Virus record (IMG/VR): IMGVR_UViG_3300009285_005933
Coordinates: 1-44,928 of that record
Direction: 5' to 3' (one strand)
DNA: 44,928 bases
Origin: a virus
Shown here: positions 23,517 to 33,051 of the stretch, piece by piece
Numbering within the stretch: the stretch's first letter is position 1
Layout: every line of letters begins with the position of its first letter
Made by a program: the position numbers and the translations under genes
The notes under the pieces: model-generated
The model's input: the letters and a program-made list of their open reading frames with translations, nothing else
Database searches by the model: none
What the model was told of the DNA's origin: nothing

Positions 23517-25026
23517 TGACCCCCCTTACAGTGCGCTTGCCCACCCCTTGCACGTGCACCGTGAGATAGTCCAGCCTAATCGCAGCGTGGTCACTCGCCA
23601 GCACCACAAACCTAAACTCTACCGCGGTAACCTGCACCCTTGCAAAGCCCTCCGCGTTCACGAGTACCAATCCAGAAGCGCTCCAAGAGTCTGCCTTGGA
23701 GTTCCGATAGTATACCCGCACCTGGACAGTATACGCTGTGTCGACTCCGACCTCGACCGTAGTGACTGTCTTAAAGTCCCTAACGCCGAAGTCAGTCTCG
23801 TGGGTAATGACGTGAGCTTGCTGAGCCACGGCTCCCGAGGAGTAGCTCGCGATTGCGTAGAGCTGGCTCCCAATGTTCCACATACTAGTGACCTGCTGGC
23901 GGTTCTGCCCGAGCCCTTGGGGAGTAAGTACCCACGCGCGGATACTTCCCTCACTCGTGGCCCCGCTGATATAGTATTCCCTTCGCGCTGTGTCAAGAGT
24001 GATAATGACGGCCTTGCTAAGCATCTCCAAGAGGTGCTCTTTGTATCCCAACCTTCGAAAGCCCTCACTGGCCGAGACCCTCCACAAGTCACCCGTGGTG
24101 TCCATGAAGACGTGTTCACTATCATCGCCTCCTACCGCCCCTCTATGAGCTACCCCCACCGGGGCACTCCCCACGATTCCGTAGCTCGGCGCGGGTACAT
24201 TAATGGGGCCCAGGATAGTGACCCCCGTGGTCCCATATACTACTACCCTCTCTCCCAGCGGCTTGATTGCCTGCACCGTCCCATTCCACGGCATAGGCAT
24301 GAAGCCAAACTGGTTATCCTGAATGAGACTCTCCGGGTCACTCGGAGGGCTAAACAGAGAGAGGGCATACTGGCCGGGTGGTGTCCACAAGACGAAGTTC
24401 GCACGGAGGTTATTATTATCATACGTAGTAATCGTAGTCTTCGCTAGCCAAGCGCTAAAGATCGCGTCCCAAGTAGCTGGCCAGCTATCACTCGAGTTAA
24501 ATCCCCCAAAGAGGAACCTTCCCCTGTGTGCGGCTACCGCTTGGACCACCACGCTTGTATCGACAAAGACCTTATTCGCCACCCCCGTAGTCGCGTAAGG
24601 ATTATACTGTAGCACGCTACAGATCCCATTCGTAGCGATCCACTCATACCCCAGCGTGGCGAAGTGCCAGACTCCCCCCGTCGTGATGGCCAAGGGCGTA
24701 CTCTGTGCCCGGTAGTTATACGTCGTGGCTACCGTTCCCTTCGTGAAGCTTGGGCTACTCCCCGTCACCGGATAGACCGCCGTCGCCTCAAAGAGCCACC
24801 TCTCCCGCTGTGTCTCGAACAGTTGGGGGAATGGCCACACATCGGTAACAGCGGGAACCCCACTCGCAAAGGGGCTCGCAATTAAGGCTACTCCCCACAA
24901 GCCATCCGCCTGGGGCTTCATATTCTTACAAGCCGTGAGCCACTCTGCCCCGTGAGCAGCCTTGCTCTCCGGCCTGAGTCCCCGCTGGAAGTACTTACTT
25001 AGCGTTAGGGATATTTCCTGCATCAC
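23500..25026 (-). CDS. Tail protein, likely beta-rich, 508 aa
   Basis: Repeated short beta-type segments with Gly/Trp/Tyr (GRFLFGGFNSSDSWPATWDA, GERVVVYGTTGVTILGP, EHVFMDTTGDLWRVS) suggest a propeller-like structure, as in podovirus tail or nozzle-type proteins. It follows the adaptor and precedes the GNAT-like gene, the position of the tail hub/nozzle. The start is GTG at 25026 or ATG at 25023. Confidence 0.65.
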   Translation of the reverse strand: MMQEISLTLSKYFQRGLRPESKAAHGAEWLTACKNMKPQADGLWGVALIASPFASGVPAVTDVWPFPQLFETQRERWLFEATAVYPVTGSSPSFTKGTVATTYNYRAQSTPLAITTGGVWHFATLGYEWIATNGICSVLQYNPYATTGVANKVFVDTSVVVQAVAAHRGRFLFGGFNSSDSWPATWDAIFSAWLAKTTITTYDNNNLRANFVLWTPPGQYALSLFSPPSDPESLIQDNQFGFMPMPWNGTVQAIKPLGERVVVYGTTGVTILGPINVPAPSYGIVGSAPVGVAHRGAVGGDDSEHVFMDTTGDLWRVSASEGFRRLGYKEHLLEMLSKAVIITLDTARREYYISGATSEGSIRAWVLTPQGLGQNRQQVTSMWNIGSQLYAIASYSSGAVAQQAHVITHETDFGVRDFKTVTTVEVGVDTAYTVQVRVYYRNSKADSWSASGLVLVNAEGFARVQVTAVEFRFVVLASDHAAIRLDYLTVHVQGVGKRTVRGVNVTQA

Positions 25027-25207
25027 CTAGTATCCCAATAGGAGGAGGCGCAATGAGCGAGCCACCTTCTTGCACCACAACCTCCACGGGCTGAGGTCCC
25101 GCGGGCGGAGGGGCTCCCTTTGCGTGTCTTGCTGCAAAGGAACTCGAGTACCGCTTGTTAAACTTCCTCCGCGCACTCTCATCACGATAGGCTCTTTTCT
25201 GTAGCAC
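24995..25207 (-). CDS. Small basic protein, 70 aa
   Basis: GTG start with GGAGGGG upstream, 2 nt after the adaptor stop, and a 32-nt overlap with the tail gene. N-terminal third is highly basic (KRAYRDESARRKFNKRY), then Pro/Gly-rich. Possibly a tail assembly or DNA-contact protein; no family known. Confidence 0.6.
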   Translation of the reverse strand: MLQKRAYRDESARRKFNKRYSSSFAARHAKGAPPPAGPQPVEVVVQEGGSLIAPPPIGILGDAGNIPNAK

Positions 25208-25209
25208 TT

Positions 25210-25902
25210 CTACCCCTCCATTTCCATCTGCTCATCGACGAGGCCCTCTTCCACCTCGTCGTGGTCCACCGCCTCCACTCCATCCATCGCGGCCCTTCGA
25301 TAGTCCTCTGCCCCTTGGGCGTTCCTATAACTTTGCTCCAGGATCATCAGAGAGGCGCTAACTAGCGTCTCGGGAAAGTTCACGCTCCACCAGCACACAT
25401 CGTCATTCTGAGTCAGACTCCGACTCGCGAACACTCCCTGCACTTCTATATCTATCGCCTCCTCCGTCGGGGGCATAATCAGCACTCGTGTAGTCTCTTC
25501 CTTCCCACCATCTCCCCACTGCCCTGGAGCGCTCCGCACGATCTGCCGGCACCAATCCTCGGGCGTTCCGCTATCCTCCGCACCCAGCTCAGGGTAATCC
25601 TGCTGGATCTCCTCGTAGGTAGACTTATGAAGCTTCTCCCGTGCTCCATCAGAGTCTACCATCCACACCGACTTGATCGCCCGGGCGCCCTCAATATCTA
25701 CGTAGTACTCGTCTATCGCCAGGCTCGCTTTCCACACCGCGTCTTGCTGCGGCACGTCCCTCTGGCGATCCAGCCACCTCACCGCCGCGCCGATAAAGTA
25801 ATCGGCACCCGCGTCTGTATCGTAGCTCCTATCCGTCGTTGTAGCCAGATCCAGCCGCCCACTTAAGGCGATGAACTTCTGCCTGATCTCCAGTAGGGTC
25901 AT
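25210..25902 (-). CDS. Head-tail adaptor, SU10-like
   Basis: 230 aa. The N-terminus (EIRQKFIALSGR), the segment YDTDAGADYFIGAAVRWLDRQ and the strand DEYYVDIEGARAIKSVWM match the podovirus adaptor type of SU10-like phages. The acidic tail (EVEEGLVDEQMEMEG) is typical of a flexible end. It would form the ring under the portal. It follows the capsid gene; its SD comes from the palindrome at 25908. Confidence 0.75.
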   Translation of the reverse strand: MTLLEIRQKFIALSGRLDLATTTDRSYDTDAGADYFIGAAVRWLDRQRDVPQQDAVWKASLAIDEYYVDIEGARAIKSVWMVDSDGAREKLHKSTYEEIQQDYPELGAEDSGTPEDWCRQIVRSAPGQWGDGGKEETTRVLIMPPTEEAIDIEVQGVFASRSLTQNDDVCWWSVNFPETLVSASLMILEQSYRNAQGAEDYRRAAMDGVEAVDHDEVEEGLVDEQMEMEG

Positions 25903-25907
25903 TACCC

Positions 25908-25932
25908 ACTCCTTAAGAATTTCTTGAAGAGT
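25908..25932 (-). repeat. 25-bp palindrome element, copy 7
   Basis: On the coding strand: arms ACTCTTCAAGAA and TTCTTAAGGAGT around one base. It lies in the 75-nt gap after the capsid gene and gives AAGGAG for the adaptor. Confidence 0.92.
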
Positions 25933-25935
25933 ATA

Positions 25936-25968
25936 CAGGGGAGGGAGCCGGCTATCCTCCCTCCCCTG
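25936..25968 (-). terminator. Perfect 12-bp hairpin after the capsid gene
   Basis: Arms CAGGGGAGGGAG and CTCCCTCCCCTG with a 9-nt loop, 9 nt past the capsid stop. There is no T run after it on the - strand, so it more likely protects or limits the capsid mRNA 3' end than stops transcription fully. Confidence 0.75.
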
Positions 25969-25977
25969 CTACTACAC

Positions 25978-27270
25978 TTAGGCGTTGTCCACACCTAAGT
26001 TGTTCAGGTACCCACAGCTCTGCGGGAAGTGCATCTCCAAGCCGCACTCGGTCAGGAACTCCTCGTCCTTCCCGTCCTTGCCAGTGCCCCCACCATTCCC
26101 ATAGCTGGTGTCCGGCATGAACTTGGTATCCGTGATGAAGCTGTAGACCAAGTTCGCGGGCTCAAAGACGAGCATCGCGTTTCGAGTTGTGGCTTCGTAG
26201 CTGAAGAGCGGATGACTCTTCAGATAAACCACTCCGAAGGGAGTGACCCACTCCATCACCTTGATCCCATAGGCTGCTTCTCGGACCGAGATGTTGTAGG
26301 CCCCTACACTCTTCACGAGCCGCTGGATTGCCAGGAGTGCCCCACTTCCACAGAAGGCCAGCCTCTCGTCGCTTCCGTACCGGAACATCTCCTCCAGGTG
26401 CTCATCGAGCCACTGGTCTCCAGCCTGGAGCCAGGTCTTCCCATCGTAGGCCGTCCCTGCATCCAGGCTGTAGTCCTCTACCGTCCCATACGACTTGATG
26501 TAGGGGATGATACCGTTGGTGGTAAGCTCCGGCTTCCCGTTGGAGCCCACGTTGCTGGAGAGCACCCCATGTAGGAACGCCTTCTCCATCTGAATCCCGT
26601 GCTGCTCCAAGGCGTCCCGCTTGACCTCCAGATAGGCGTCCTCAGTTCGGAGCTTGGTCTCCATCAGAGTACGCGTGATCTCCAGCGAATCGCGGAAGAT
26701 CTGAGTGTAGTTCTCGAACTCCGTAGGCCCCTGGCTGATCGCCTCGGGACGAGTACCACCCTGAGAATTGACACTTCCCACGATCAGCGCCGTATCACAG
26801 TCGGAGAGGTCATTCCCCGAGCCGTTGTCGTCCGCCTCGAGCAGCTTGACCGCGATGAAGCTACTCGCCCCATTCGCCACTACCCCAGTGACCTTCCCCA
26901 CACAGTCAACGGTGTAGTTGCTCGCGTCCCGCAGGAGCACCTGGTGTCCCACACGGAACAAGGCGTTATCCGCGGCACTCATCTTGAGGTAGAGGGTGCT
27001 CCCCGCCACGGCCCCACTTGCGTAGGCCGAATCCAGAATGGCATCCAAATACCTACCCGTGATGGTCGCCCGCTGGCTGGTGAGAGTCTTGGTCCACCAG
27101 TGGAAGTGCGGGTCGGTAACCTTCTGCTGCTTCATCATGTTCGTCAGCGCCGTTAGGGTAAGGCTCCCATTCGGGAAGAGCCTCAGCATCCCGGCCCGAT
27201 AGTGCTCCGCTCGCTCGTTGCTCACGAGGTCATCAGTTCCGCGGAGTCCCGCGAAATACGTATCAGCCAT
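25978..27270 (-). CDS. Major capsid protein, SU10-like HK97 fold
   Basis: 430 aa. The N-terminus (LRGTDDLVSNERAEHYRAGM), the FENYTQIFRDSLEITRTLM segment, the spine-helix-like KRDALEQHGIQMEKAFLHG and the C-terminal KSHPLFSYEA match SU10-type capsid proteins. It sits between scaffold/decoration candidates and the adaptor, and is followed by a strong hairpin, as expected for a highly expressed gene. Confidence 0.85.
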   Translation of the reverse strand: MADTYFAGLRGTDDLVSNERAEHYRAGMLRLFPNGSLTLTALTNMMKQQKVTDPHFHWWTKTLTSQRATITGRYLDAILDSAYASGAVAGSTLYLKMSAADNALFRVGHQVLLRDASNYTVDCVGKVTGVVANGASSFIAVKLLEADDNGSGNDLSDCDTALIVGSVNSQGGTRPEAISQGPTEFENYTQIFRDSLEITRTLMETKLRTEDAYLEVKRDALEQHGIQMEKAFLHGVLSSNVGSNGKPELTTNGIIPYIKSYGTVEDYSLDAGTAYDGKTWLQAGDQWLDEHLEEMFRYGSDERLAFCGSGALLAIQRLVKSVGAYNISVREAAYGIKVMEWVTPFGVVYLKSHPLFSYEATTRNAMLVFEPANLVYSFITDTKFMPDTSYGNGGGTGKDGKDEEFLTECGLEMHFPQSCGYLNNLGVDNA

Positions 27271-27273
27271 TGC

Positions 27274-28089
27274 TTATACTCCCCTGAGTTGGACGACTTT
27301 TACCCAATCAACGATAAGAGCCGCAGCAACTGCCTCGCCATTCAAGATGACAAAGACTGGTGCCAGCGGGACGTTGTTGGGTACGGTGGCGGTATGAGTG
27401 GCAACCAGGCTTCCGTCTACCCAAAACTTAGCCGTGGTGCCGTCGAAGGTAAATCCTACTGTCATGTAGACCAGCGTGCCGATGTCCGCGAGGTCGAGAG
27501 AGGTTAGGGTAGTCGTGGTGTCATTATAGTCCTTCCGAGAGTACGCCTTCCACACTCCGAGAGTTGACCGCTCGAAGAATAGACCATCTTCCACACCGCT
27601 AGCCGCGTTTCCCAAGCAGTTAGTATCCCGCGTCATCAACCCAACGCGGAGGCTAGCCAAGGATGCAGCTATCTGGTACGGAATGATTCGTGCGGCGAAC
27701 CAAAGCTTGGCTCCCACACTAGCGCACGCCCGCGTGACATCATGGTGCCACTGCACATTGACACCATCGCCACTGGACGCCCCGGTAGTGACCACCATCT
27801 CTCCCATCCCGGGCACAGTCGCACCACTATCTCCTACCTCGACTGTGTTAGTTCCCTGAATAGCAGAGATCAACCACCCTACCTCATCGGAGCTATTCTT
27901 GAGGACCTGGTTAAACTCCTCAAAGAACTCTCCTGCAACCTCCGGGTCGACATGCGGCCCGGGAGCCTTCCCGAAGGGGCCATTCGAGGGGCTCTGCGCA
28001 AGTAGTCCATCCCTCACATGCGCCCGAGACTCCGACGAGGTCACCCCTACAGAAACCCCCTGAACCAGTAGCCTCCCCTTATCACTCAT
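27274..28089 (-). CDS. Lectin-like (ConA-fold) structural or decoration protein
   Basis: 271 aa. The second half reads as a concanavalin-like jelly roll: KLWFAARI, GLFFERSTLGVWKAYSR, VYMTVGFTFDGTTAKFWVDG and a final LIVDWVKVVQLRG. Such domains bind sugars or form beta sandwiches on virions. Its place just before the capsid gene suggests a decoration protein or head fibre. Confidence 0.65.
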   Translation of the reverse strand: MSDKGRLLVQGVSVGVTSSESRAHVRDGLLAQSPSNGPFGKAPGPHVDPEVAGEFFEEFNQVLKNSSDEVGWLISAIQGTNTVEVGDSGATVPGMGEMVVTTGASSGDGVNVQWHHDVTRACASVGAKLWFAARIIPYQIAASLASLRVGLMTRDTNCLGNAASGVEDGLFFERSTLGVWKAYSRKDYNDTTTTLTSLDLADIGTLVYMTVGFTFDGTTAKFWVDGSLVATHTATVPNNVPLAPVFVILNGEAVAAALIVDWVKVVQLRGV

Positions 28090-28092
28090 AGC

Positions 28093-28437
28093 TTAGTCCC
28101 CCGAGACCGAGACCAGCGGAAGCCACCGGTCGCCCGTGCTAAACAGCAGCACATAGTCCCCAGTGTCCTCGATGTCCTCGCTGTAGTTATCCACCGTATC
28201 GTCCTGGTCCTGCACGGTGATAGTCTTCCCCCCACCCGTCACCGTCCGAATGAAGACTATCTCCCCCATCGCCTCCAGCACCGGGGGAAGGGTGATAACC
28301 AGATCCGCGTCCCCAGCAATCTGGACGTAGTTCTGCCCCACCTTGAGGGTCGTACTCGCCGTCGGGAAAACCATGCGCTCCCGCATGGGCTCCCCGTTAC
28401 CCACATCCTGAAGCGTCTGCCGCACCCCGTAGGTCAT
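28093..28437 (-). CDS. Small beta-rich virion protein, 114 aa
   Basis: Segments LKVGQNYVQIAGDADLVITL and the end DYVLLFSTGDRWLPLVSVSG give a short beta fold often seen in decoration or head-fibre tips. It sits between scaffold and lectin-like genes. SD from the palindrome at 28444. Confidence 0.55.
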   Translation of the reverse strand: MTYGVRQTLQDVGNGEPMRERMVFPTASTTLKVGQNYVQIAGDADLVITLPPVLEAMGEIVFIRTVTGGGKTITVQDQDDTVDNYSEDIEDTGDYVLLFSTGDRWLPLVSVSGD

Positions 28438-28443
28438 CTCTAT

Positions 28444-28468
28444 ACTCCTTAAGAAATTCTTGAAGAGT
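28444..28468 (-). repeat. 25-bp palindrome element, copy 8
   Basis: On the coding strand: arms ACTCTTCAAGAA and TTCTTAAGGAGT. It begins directly after the scaffold stop codon and supplies the SD of the 114-aa gene. Confidence 0.92.
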
Positions 28469-29302
28469 TTACCGCAACCTCGACATCTTGGCCAGTTCCT
28501 CAGCCAACGATGGCGAAGGGGCAGTCTTAGTCACCGGTGCCCGCCCCGCGGGGGCACTCCGAGCTTTAGCCGGGGGCGCACCCCCGCCGGGCTGCTTCCC
28601 TGCACCCGCGCGCCTCGGGAGCCCGAGATCATTTCGGACCCTAGCTGCGACTACGTCGAGAAGCTCCACCGCTGTCTTACTCGGATTCTTTGCCCGCATC
28701 TCAGTGAACACCATTCCGACATACTTCCTCACAGGAAGTAAGTCATCATGCCTCCGATAGAAGTCTCGAATGATGGTCTCGTTAGCCGACGCGACAGCGA
28801 CTTCGCGCTGCACCAACGGCCCCATGCGTCGCATGACGAGCCGCGCGGCGACTATCGTAGCCTGCTTATAGACTTCATTCAGAAGCGTGTTGAAGGACTC
28901 TCGAGACTCTACCGCCTTGGTATACGCCTCATCGTCCTTTAGGAAATCTACGGCTTCCACTGTCTCCTCGGGCTCCTCCTCCGCGGGAGCCGCTTCAGTC
29001 TCCTTCGCCTCTACCTGTGCTTGGAGTTCCGCGATTTGCTTTCTTAAGGCGATCTTTTCTGGATCAGTTTCCTCTGTGCCTTCCTCACCTGCTTCCTCAG
29101 CTTCAGCACCTCCCGCTTCTCCGCTCTCCTCAGAGGGCACCTCTTCGCCTTCAGCGTCACCTTCGGCTGTAACATCTTCAGCCTCCTCTTCTTGCGGCTC
29201 CTCAACAGGTGCGGCCGCGGGGGCCTCCTCCGTCTTCGCCGCTTCCTTCTTAGGCATCCCTAAGGTGAGCAACTTGGCAATATCATCCTTCTCGTCAGGC
29301 AC
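28469..29302 (-). CDS. Scaffolding-like protein, 277 aa
   Basis: GTG start at 29302, chosen because GGGGAGG lies upstream and it overlaps the stop of the preceding gene; an upstream in-frame start gives an unlikely basic leader. The N-terminal half is extremely Glu/Ala-rich, then a coiled coil (EKIALRKQIAELQAQVEAKE), and the C-terminus is basic with Pro/Ala. This is the usual design of a capsid scaffold, and the gene lies between portal and capsid. Confidence 0.75.
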   Translation of the reverse strand: MPDEKDDIAKLLTLGMPKKEAAKTEEAPAAAPVEEPQEEEAEDVTAEGDAEGEEVPSEESGEAGGAEAEEAGEEGTEETDPEKIALRKQIAELQAQVEAKETEAAPAEEEPEETVEAVDFLKDDEAYTKAVESRESFNTLLNEVYKQATIVAARLVMRRMGPLVQREVAVASANETIIRDFYRRHDDLLPVRKYVGMVFTEMRAKNPSKTAVELLDVVAARVRNDLGLPRRAGAGKQPGGGAPPAKARSAPAGRAPVTKTAPSPSLAEELAKMSRLR

Positions 29303-29597
29303 CTTCTGCCTCCCCTGAAATGGCGAGCCTCTCCGGCAGCTCCAGTACCGTGCGCAGGCTAAAGATCTCGCCCTGTGTGAACGCAATAGCTTCCAGCCGG
29401 AAGCCTTCTTGCGTGTTGGGACCCATGGTCTCGAGCTCATCTCGAAGGTTCATAATCAGCTGCAAGAGCGCAGCGCGATAGGCTAGCCAAATCTTAGTTC
29501 CTTGGAAGAGCTCCAAATCGCGAGGGGCTATTCCATACTCCTCAAACTTCTGTGCTAGCCCATTCTCAAAGGCGTGAACTATACTATCCCCTTTCAT
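29295..29597 (-). CDS. Hypothetical protein between portal and scaffold, 100 aa
   Basis: ATG overlapping the portal stop (ATGA), helical throughout (FENGLAQKFEEYG, YRAALLQLIMNLRDELETMG, ERLAI). In many phages this slot holds a small head-assembly protein. No family recognised. Confidence 0.65.
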   Translation of the reverse strand: MKGDSIVHAFENGLAQKFEEYGIAPRDLELFQGTKIWLAYRAALLQLIMNLRDELETMGPNTQEGFRLEAIAFTQGEIFSLRTVLELPERLAISGEAEGA

Positions 29598-31546
29598 CGC
29601 TGGGCTCCAACAGGTACCACGTTCCCCGCCTGGGCCATCTGTGCTACCTGCTCATCTGGCATTACCTGAGCCTGCATAGGCTTGGTAAAGTCCGAGATAT
29701 TCTTAGCCCCTGCCAGTGAGGCAAAGTGCTCGAAGATCCTCACTACATCGAACTGCTGCGCCAGTAGAGGATTAGCCCCCACTATCTGGAGTACCTGGCT
29801 CCACACATAGGGGTCTCCAGAGTTGGGTAAGCTTCCATCCCCCACTATAATATCCGCATCCACCAAGACATCCATAGGGTTCACCAATACCCGCTTGGCA
29901 TCCCCAAAGCGCTTCCGAAGCACCTCCTCCGAGTTGCCCATCAACCTTACATACTGTTCCCGCTCCAGAAACTGTTGGACATTCGACGCCAACATATATC
30001 CAAGGGGCTGAAGCGCCTGCATCCCACCTATCCGCGCGGCTTTCTCTATTCGGTTTAGCGCCGCAGTCTGGGTCCCCTGGAACTCCGCCGCGGTTACCCG
30101 CTCACCCCCTCCCCGAACAACCCCTTTGACGGCGTCCGTAGTACCAGTAATCATGTCCAGCAAGCGCGTCAGTCCCGCCACCTCGTCCACATTCGAGCGG
30201 GTGATGTCGGTCACGTTAAGCTGCATGACCGCATCCTTCACTCCATGCCCCCACGCCTTCTTTCTCAACCTAATGAGCTTCCCCGGCGCGGGCCTCTTCA
30301 AGTCTTCCATGTTGATAAGGGAGGGATCTACCACGAGCATGTCGTTCACGGCCTTCCTCACATTAGCCACATGGCTATTGTAAAGGAAGTTAGCCAAATG
30401 CTGGAGCCCGTATACCATCTCAAGCCGCGAGATCGGAGTGACTCCATACCCATCATAGTCCGGTGCGCAGGAGACTACTGGAAACATGTCATGGTCCAAG
30501 TTAGTCGGACCCGCGGTGATAAGTACCTGGTCCCCCGCTAGGCCAAAGACCCACTTCTCCGGGTAGTCCTTCTGCCCAAGCCCCCACTCCGCCGGGATGA
30601 TCTTGATATACATATAGGTGACATCCACCGGGCGACTCGCCTGCGCGCCCGGAGGCACCGAGTCCTTCACGCTATACCTATCCCGCGCGGATTGGTCTTC
30701 CCCGAGAACACTCAGCCCGGTGATATGCTTTACATACTTCCCATTGAAGTAGCTCGGATCATTAAACTCCCGAGAGAGCACATCACTCAGAGACTCCCTT
30801 CGAATCCACCCAATATACTCCCCCCGCTGAGTATCAGTCACCCCCACCGCGGTGTCGGGGAGTATGCTATACGGGTCGATATTATACAACTCATTCGTCT
30901 CGAACTTCAGGACCCGCTCCCGCTGCTTAGTCGCCCCCGTACCGAGCCATCCACTCACCGCCGAGAAGAACCCCTTCTCCACTGGCCTCGTCTGATAGGC
31001 GTATATCTGGCTCCACTGCGGGGTCAGCCATCCTGCCCCATAGCAGAAGGCGTCCCGAAACATCGTGTGGACCTGTAGCCCCATCCTCATCCGGCGGACC
31101 TGCTGGTCAATTAGTCGCTCCAGCAGCGCTGATCCCAACTCATCCTCGGGACCCACTCCCTCATACTTAAACACCGGGTTCTCCAGAAACGCCGCCACCA
31201 CATAAGCCAACAGTGTCTCCAGCACCGCATAGCTCAAGGGGACCACCAACGACACCGGCTTATTTGGGTCTTCACTCTGGAGTTTCTGCTCCGCCTCTGT
31301 AGTGGGAATATACGCCGTCATGGTCTCGTCGATCTTACGCCAACCATCATGCCTCTGGCTCATCGCGCCATGACTGAGCATCGCCCGCACTAACACCTCT
31401 TGCCGAAGCTTCTCGTGGAGCGCGGTTCCAGGCCTAAGCGCATTCCCCAAGGGATACTTATAATCATACTCTATATCCCAGAGGTTTCTCTGCTGCTCCG
31501 GCGGCCGAACGCTTCCAAAAGAGCTTGTATTTAGCACGACAGGCAT
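29594..31546 (-). CDS. Portal protein
   Basis: 650 aa, normal for podovirus portals. It shows RQEVLVRAMLSHGAMSQRHDGWRKID near the N-terminus, then VVPLSYAVLETLLAYVVAAF and later the GLTRLLDMITGTTDAVKG region before a helical C-terminal domain. It forms the dodecameric DNA channel and motor docking ring. The start overlaps the TerL stop (TAATG), and the stop overlaps the next ATG. Confidence 0.85.
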   Translation of the reverse strand: MPVVLNTSSFGSVRPPEQQRNLWDIEYDYKYPLGNALRPGTALHEKLRQEVLVRAMLSHGAMSQRHDGWRKIDETMTAYIPTTEAEQKLQSEDPNKPVSLVVPLSYAVLETLLAYVVAAFLENPVFKYEGVGPEDELGSALLERLIDQQVRRMRMGLQVHTMFRDAFCYGAGWLTPQWSQIYAYQTRPVEKGFFSAVSGWLGTGATKQRERVLKFETNELYNIDPYSILPDTAVGVTDTQRGEYIGWIRRESLSDVLSREFNDPSYFNGKYVKHITGLSVLGEDQSARDRYSVKDSVPPGAQASRPVDVTYMYIKIIPAEWGLGQKDYPEKWVFGLAGDQVLITAGPTNLDHDMFPVVSCAPDYDGYGVTPISRLEMVYGLQHLANFLYNSHVANVRKAVNDMLVVDPSLINMEDLKRPAPGKLIRLRKKAWGHGVKDAVMQLNVTDITRSNVDEVAGLTRLLDMITGTTDAVKGVVRGGGERVTAAEFQGTQTAALNRIEKAARIGGMQALQPLGYMLASNVQQFLEREQYVRLMGNSEEVLRKRFGDAKRVLVNPMDVLVDADIIVGDGSLPNSGDPYVWSQVLQIVGANPLLAQQFDVVRIFEHFASLAGAKNISDFTKPMQAQVMPDEQVAQMAQAGNVVPVGAQR

Positions 31547-33051
31547 TAGATTAGCACCCCACCTTCAAACGCGGGTTCATACTCAAGCTCCCGAAACTCG
31601 TCTTCTGGATCACTAGCATCCTCTAGCGGCTCGAAGTACTGCTCGTAGTGCTCCAGCACGAATAGTATTCCACTCACCGTATCAATAATATCCCACATCT
31701 CGGGGCGTGGCCACTGTAGTAGATACCTCTCCAACTTCCCAGCGATACGGCTATTGTGCCACACCAACCCCTGCCGGTAGAGAGGAATAAGCCCCGCGCT
31801 TCGCTTGGGCCCAGTCTTACCCTCCCGAGGCTTCACCTCCGCCACGATATAGTGAAGCCCCCGCCTAATCATTTCATTCTTTAGCGGGAAGGTTACGTAT
31901 TCATTAAGCCCCGTGACCTCAGGAGCCAAAACTAGTGCTCCTGTGCGCTGCGCCATGTTCAGCATAGCGTCATACATCTGGTCCGGGCTAAACTTCCCCG
32001 CTTCAATATCCCGCACATAAAGTGCGTTCGTTACGGTGTTCACCGCCACGCAGGTGACCGCGGTGTCCGCGGAGCCCTTAGTCATAGTTCGCGCGGGGTC
32101 TGCTAAGATAACCGAAGTTACGTCCGGGTTCCTCATCAACTCCGCTTCCGTTACTCCCATCTGGTCATAGTAACGAAAGTACTCCGCCTTGAACCCTTGG
32201 TCTTCCTTAGCTATCGGGATGTTCCTAAACTCTCGATATGCTACTTCCAGCTTCCCCGCGCGCCTATACTCGTCCAGGAGCTCCGCTATTCCTTGATCGC
32301 TAATGTGCGCGGGCCAATTCGAGTGCCCAAAGTCATCCCAAAGCTCTAATCTCGTTCTAGCCCACCGCGGGAACTGCTCCGGATTAAGCAGATTCGACAG
32401 GAGCGAGTCCTCGTGGAGTACCGTACCAATCACGATCACACGCCACTGCCGCAGGCTAATATCGACGCTATTGAGCAGCGCCGAAAGGAACCACCTCTTT
32501 AGCTTGTCCCGCCCTTCCTCGCTCTCCACGTCCTCATCATTCTCCAGGTCGTCCACAAGTATGGTGTCCGGCCTTACCATCTTGTGCTTTCTTCCGCGGA
32601 TCTGCTGGCCTGCGCCTCGGGGAAGCACCTTACATCCCGTACTCGTTACCCATGCCTTCTGCCCAAACTGATCCTCTTGCCGCTGGGGCTCGAAGTTCCC
32701 AAACACCAGCTGCAAGTCTTCATTATCAATCAGGGCATTTTTAATTTCCTCCCCTTGCTCCACCGCACTATCGTTCGTAGCGCTCACTGGGACGATATAC
32801 CGAGTCTCCCTAAGCACTATCCTCCTCACCGCATACACCGTCCCAACTATTGTACTCTTTCCGATCCCGCGTGGAGCAGCAATCACCGCCCGCTGTATTG
32901 TGGGATCGTCCAAAATAGTGAAGATCTCCTCGTGCAGCTGCGAGAAGGGTTTAGTAAAAGCCTGTGGAAAGAAGCTCTGTGCGAAGACCTTATTACTCCG
33001 CACGCACTCCGCCACCAGCTCTTCTATTTCCTTCTCGTTGTTAACTAGCAC
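31546..33051 (-). CDS. terL: Terminase large subunit
   Basis: 501 aa. ATPase: Walker A PRGIGKST at 60-67, Walker B TILVDDLE at 163-170 and a coupling GT near 209. RNase H-like nuclease: first Asp in SVILADPA near 303, then APEVTGLNEY. It packages DNA into the capsid with the portal. The small subunit lies 7.7 kb away, split off by the fibre and exported-protein genes. SD is formed in the end of the preceding 102-aa gene. Confidence 0.92.
   Translation of the reverse strand: MLVNNEKEIEELVAECVRSNKVFAQSFFPQAFTKPFSQLHEEIFTILDDPTIQRAVIAAPRGIGKSTIVGTVYAVRRIVLRETRYIVPVSATNDSAVEQGEEIKNALIDNEDLQLVFGNFEPQRQEDQFGQKAWVTSTGCKVLPRGAGQQIRGRKHKMVRPDTILVDDLENDEDVESEEGRDKLKRWFLSALLNSVDISLRQWRVIVIGTVLHEDSLLSNLLNPEQFPRWARTRLELWDDFGHSNWPAHISDQGIAELLDEYRRAGKLEVAYREFRNIPIAKEDQGFKAEYFRYYDQMGVTEAELMRNPDVTSVILADPARTMTKGSADTAVTCVAVNTVTNALYVRDIEAGKFSPDQMYDAMLNMAQRTGALVLAPEVTGLNEYVTFPLKNEMIRRGLHYIVAEVKPREGKTGPKRSAGLIPLYRQGLVWHNSRIAGKLERYLLQWPRPEMWDIIDTVSGILFVLEHYEQYFEPLEDASDPEDEFRELEYEPAFEGGVLI

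Noticed and set aside
23548-24447. 299-codon + strand open frame opposite the tail gene
   Set aside because: It is antisense to a well-placed tail gene, has no SD-supported start and its product is Arg/His/Pro-rich like a frame shadow.
26765-26800. TTGACA inside the capsid gene (and near 27756)
   Set aside because: No -10 box at 16-18 nt and on the strand opposite to gene expression.
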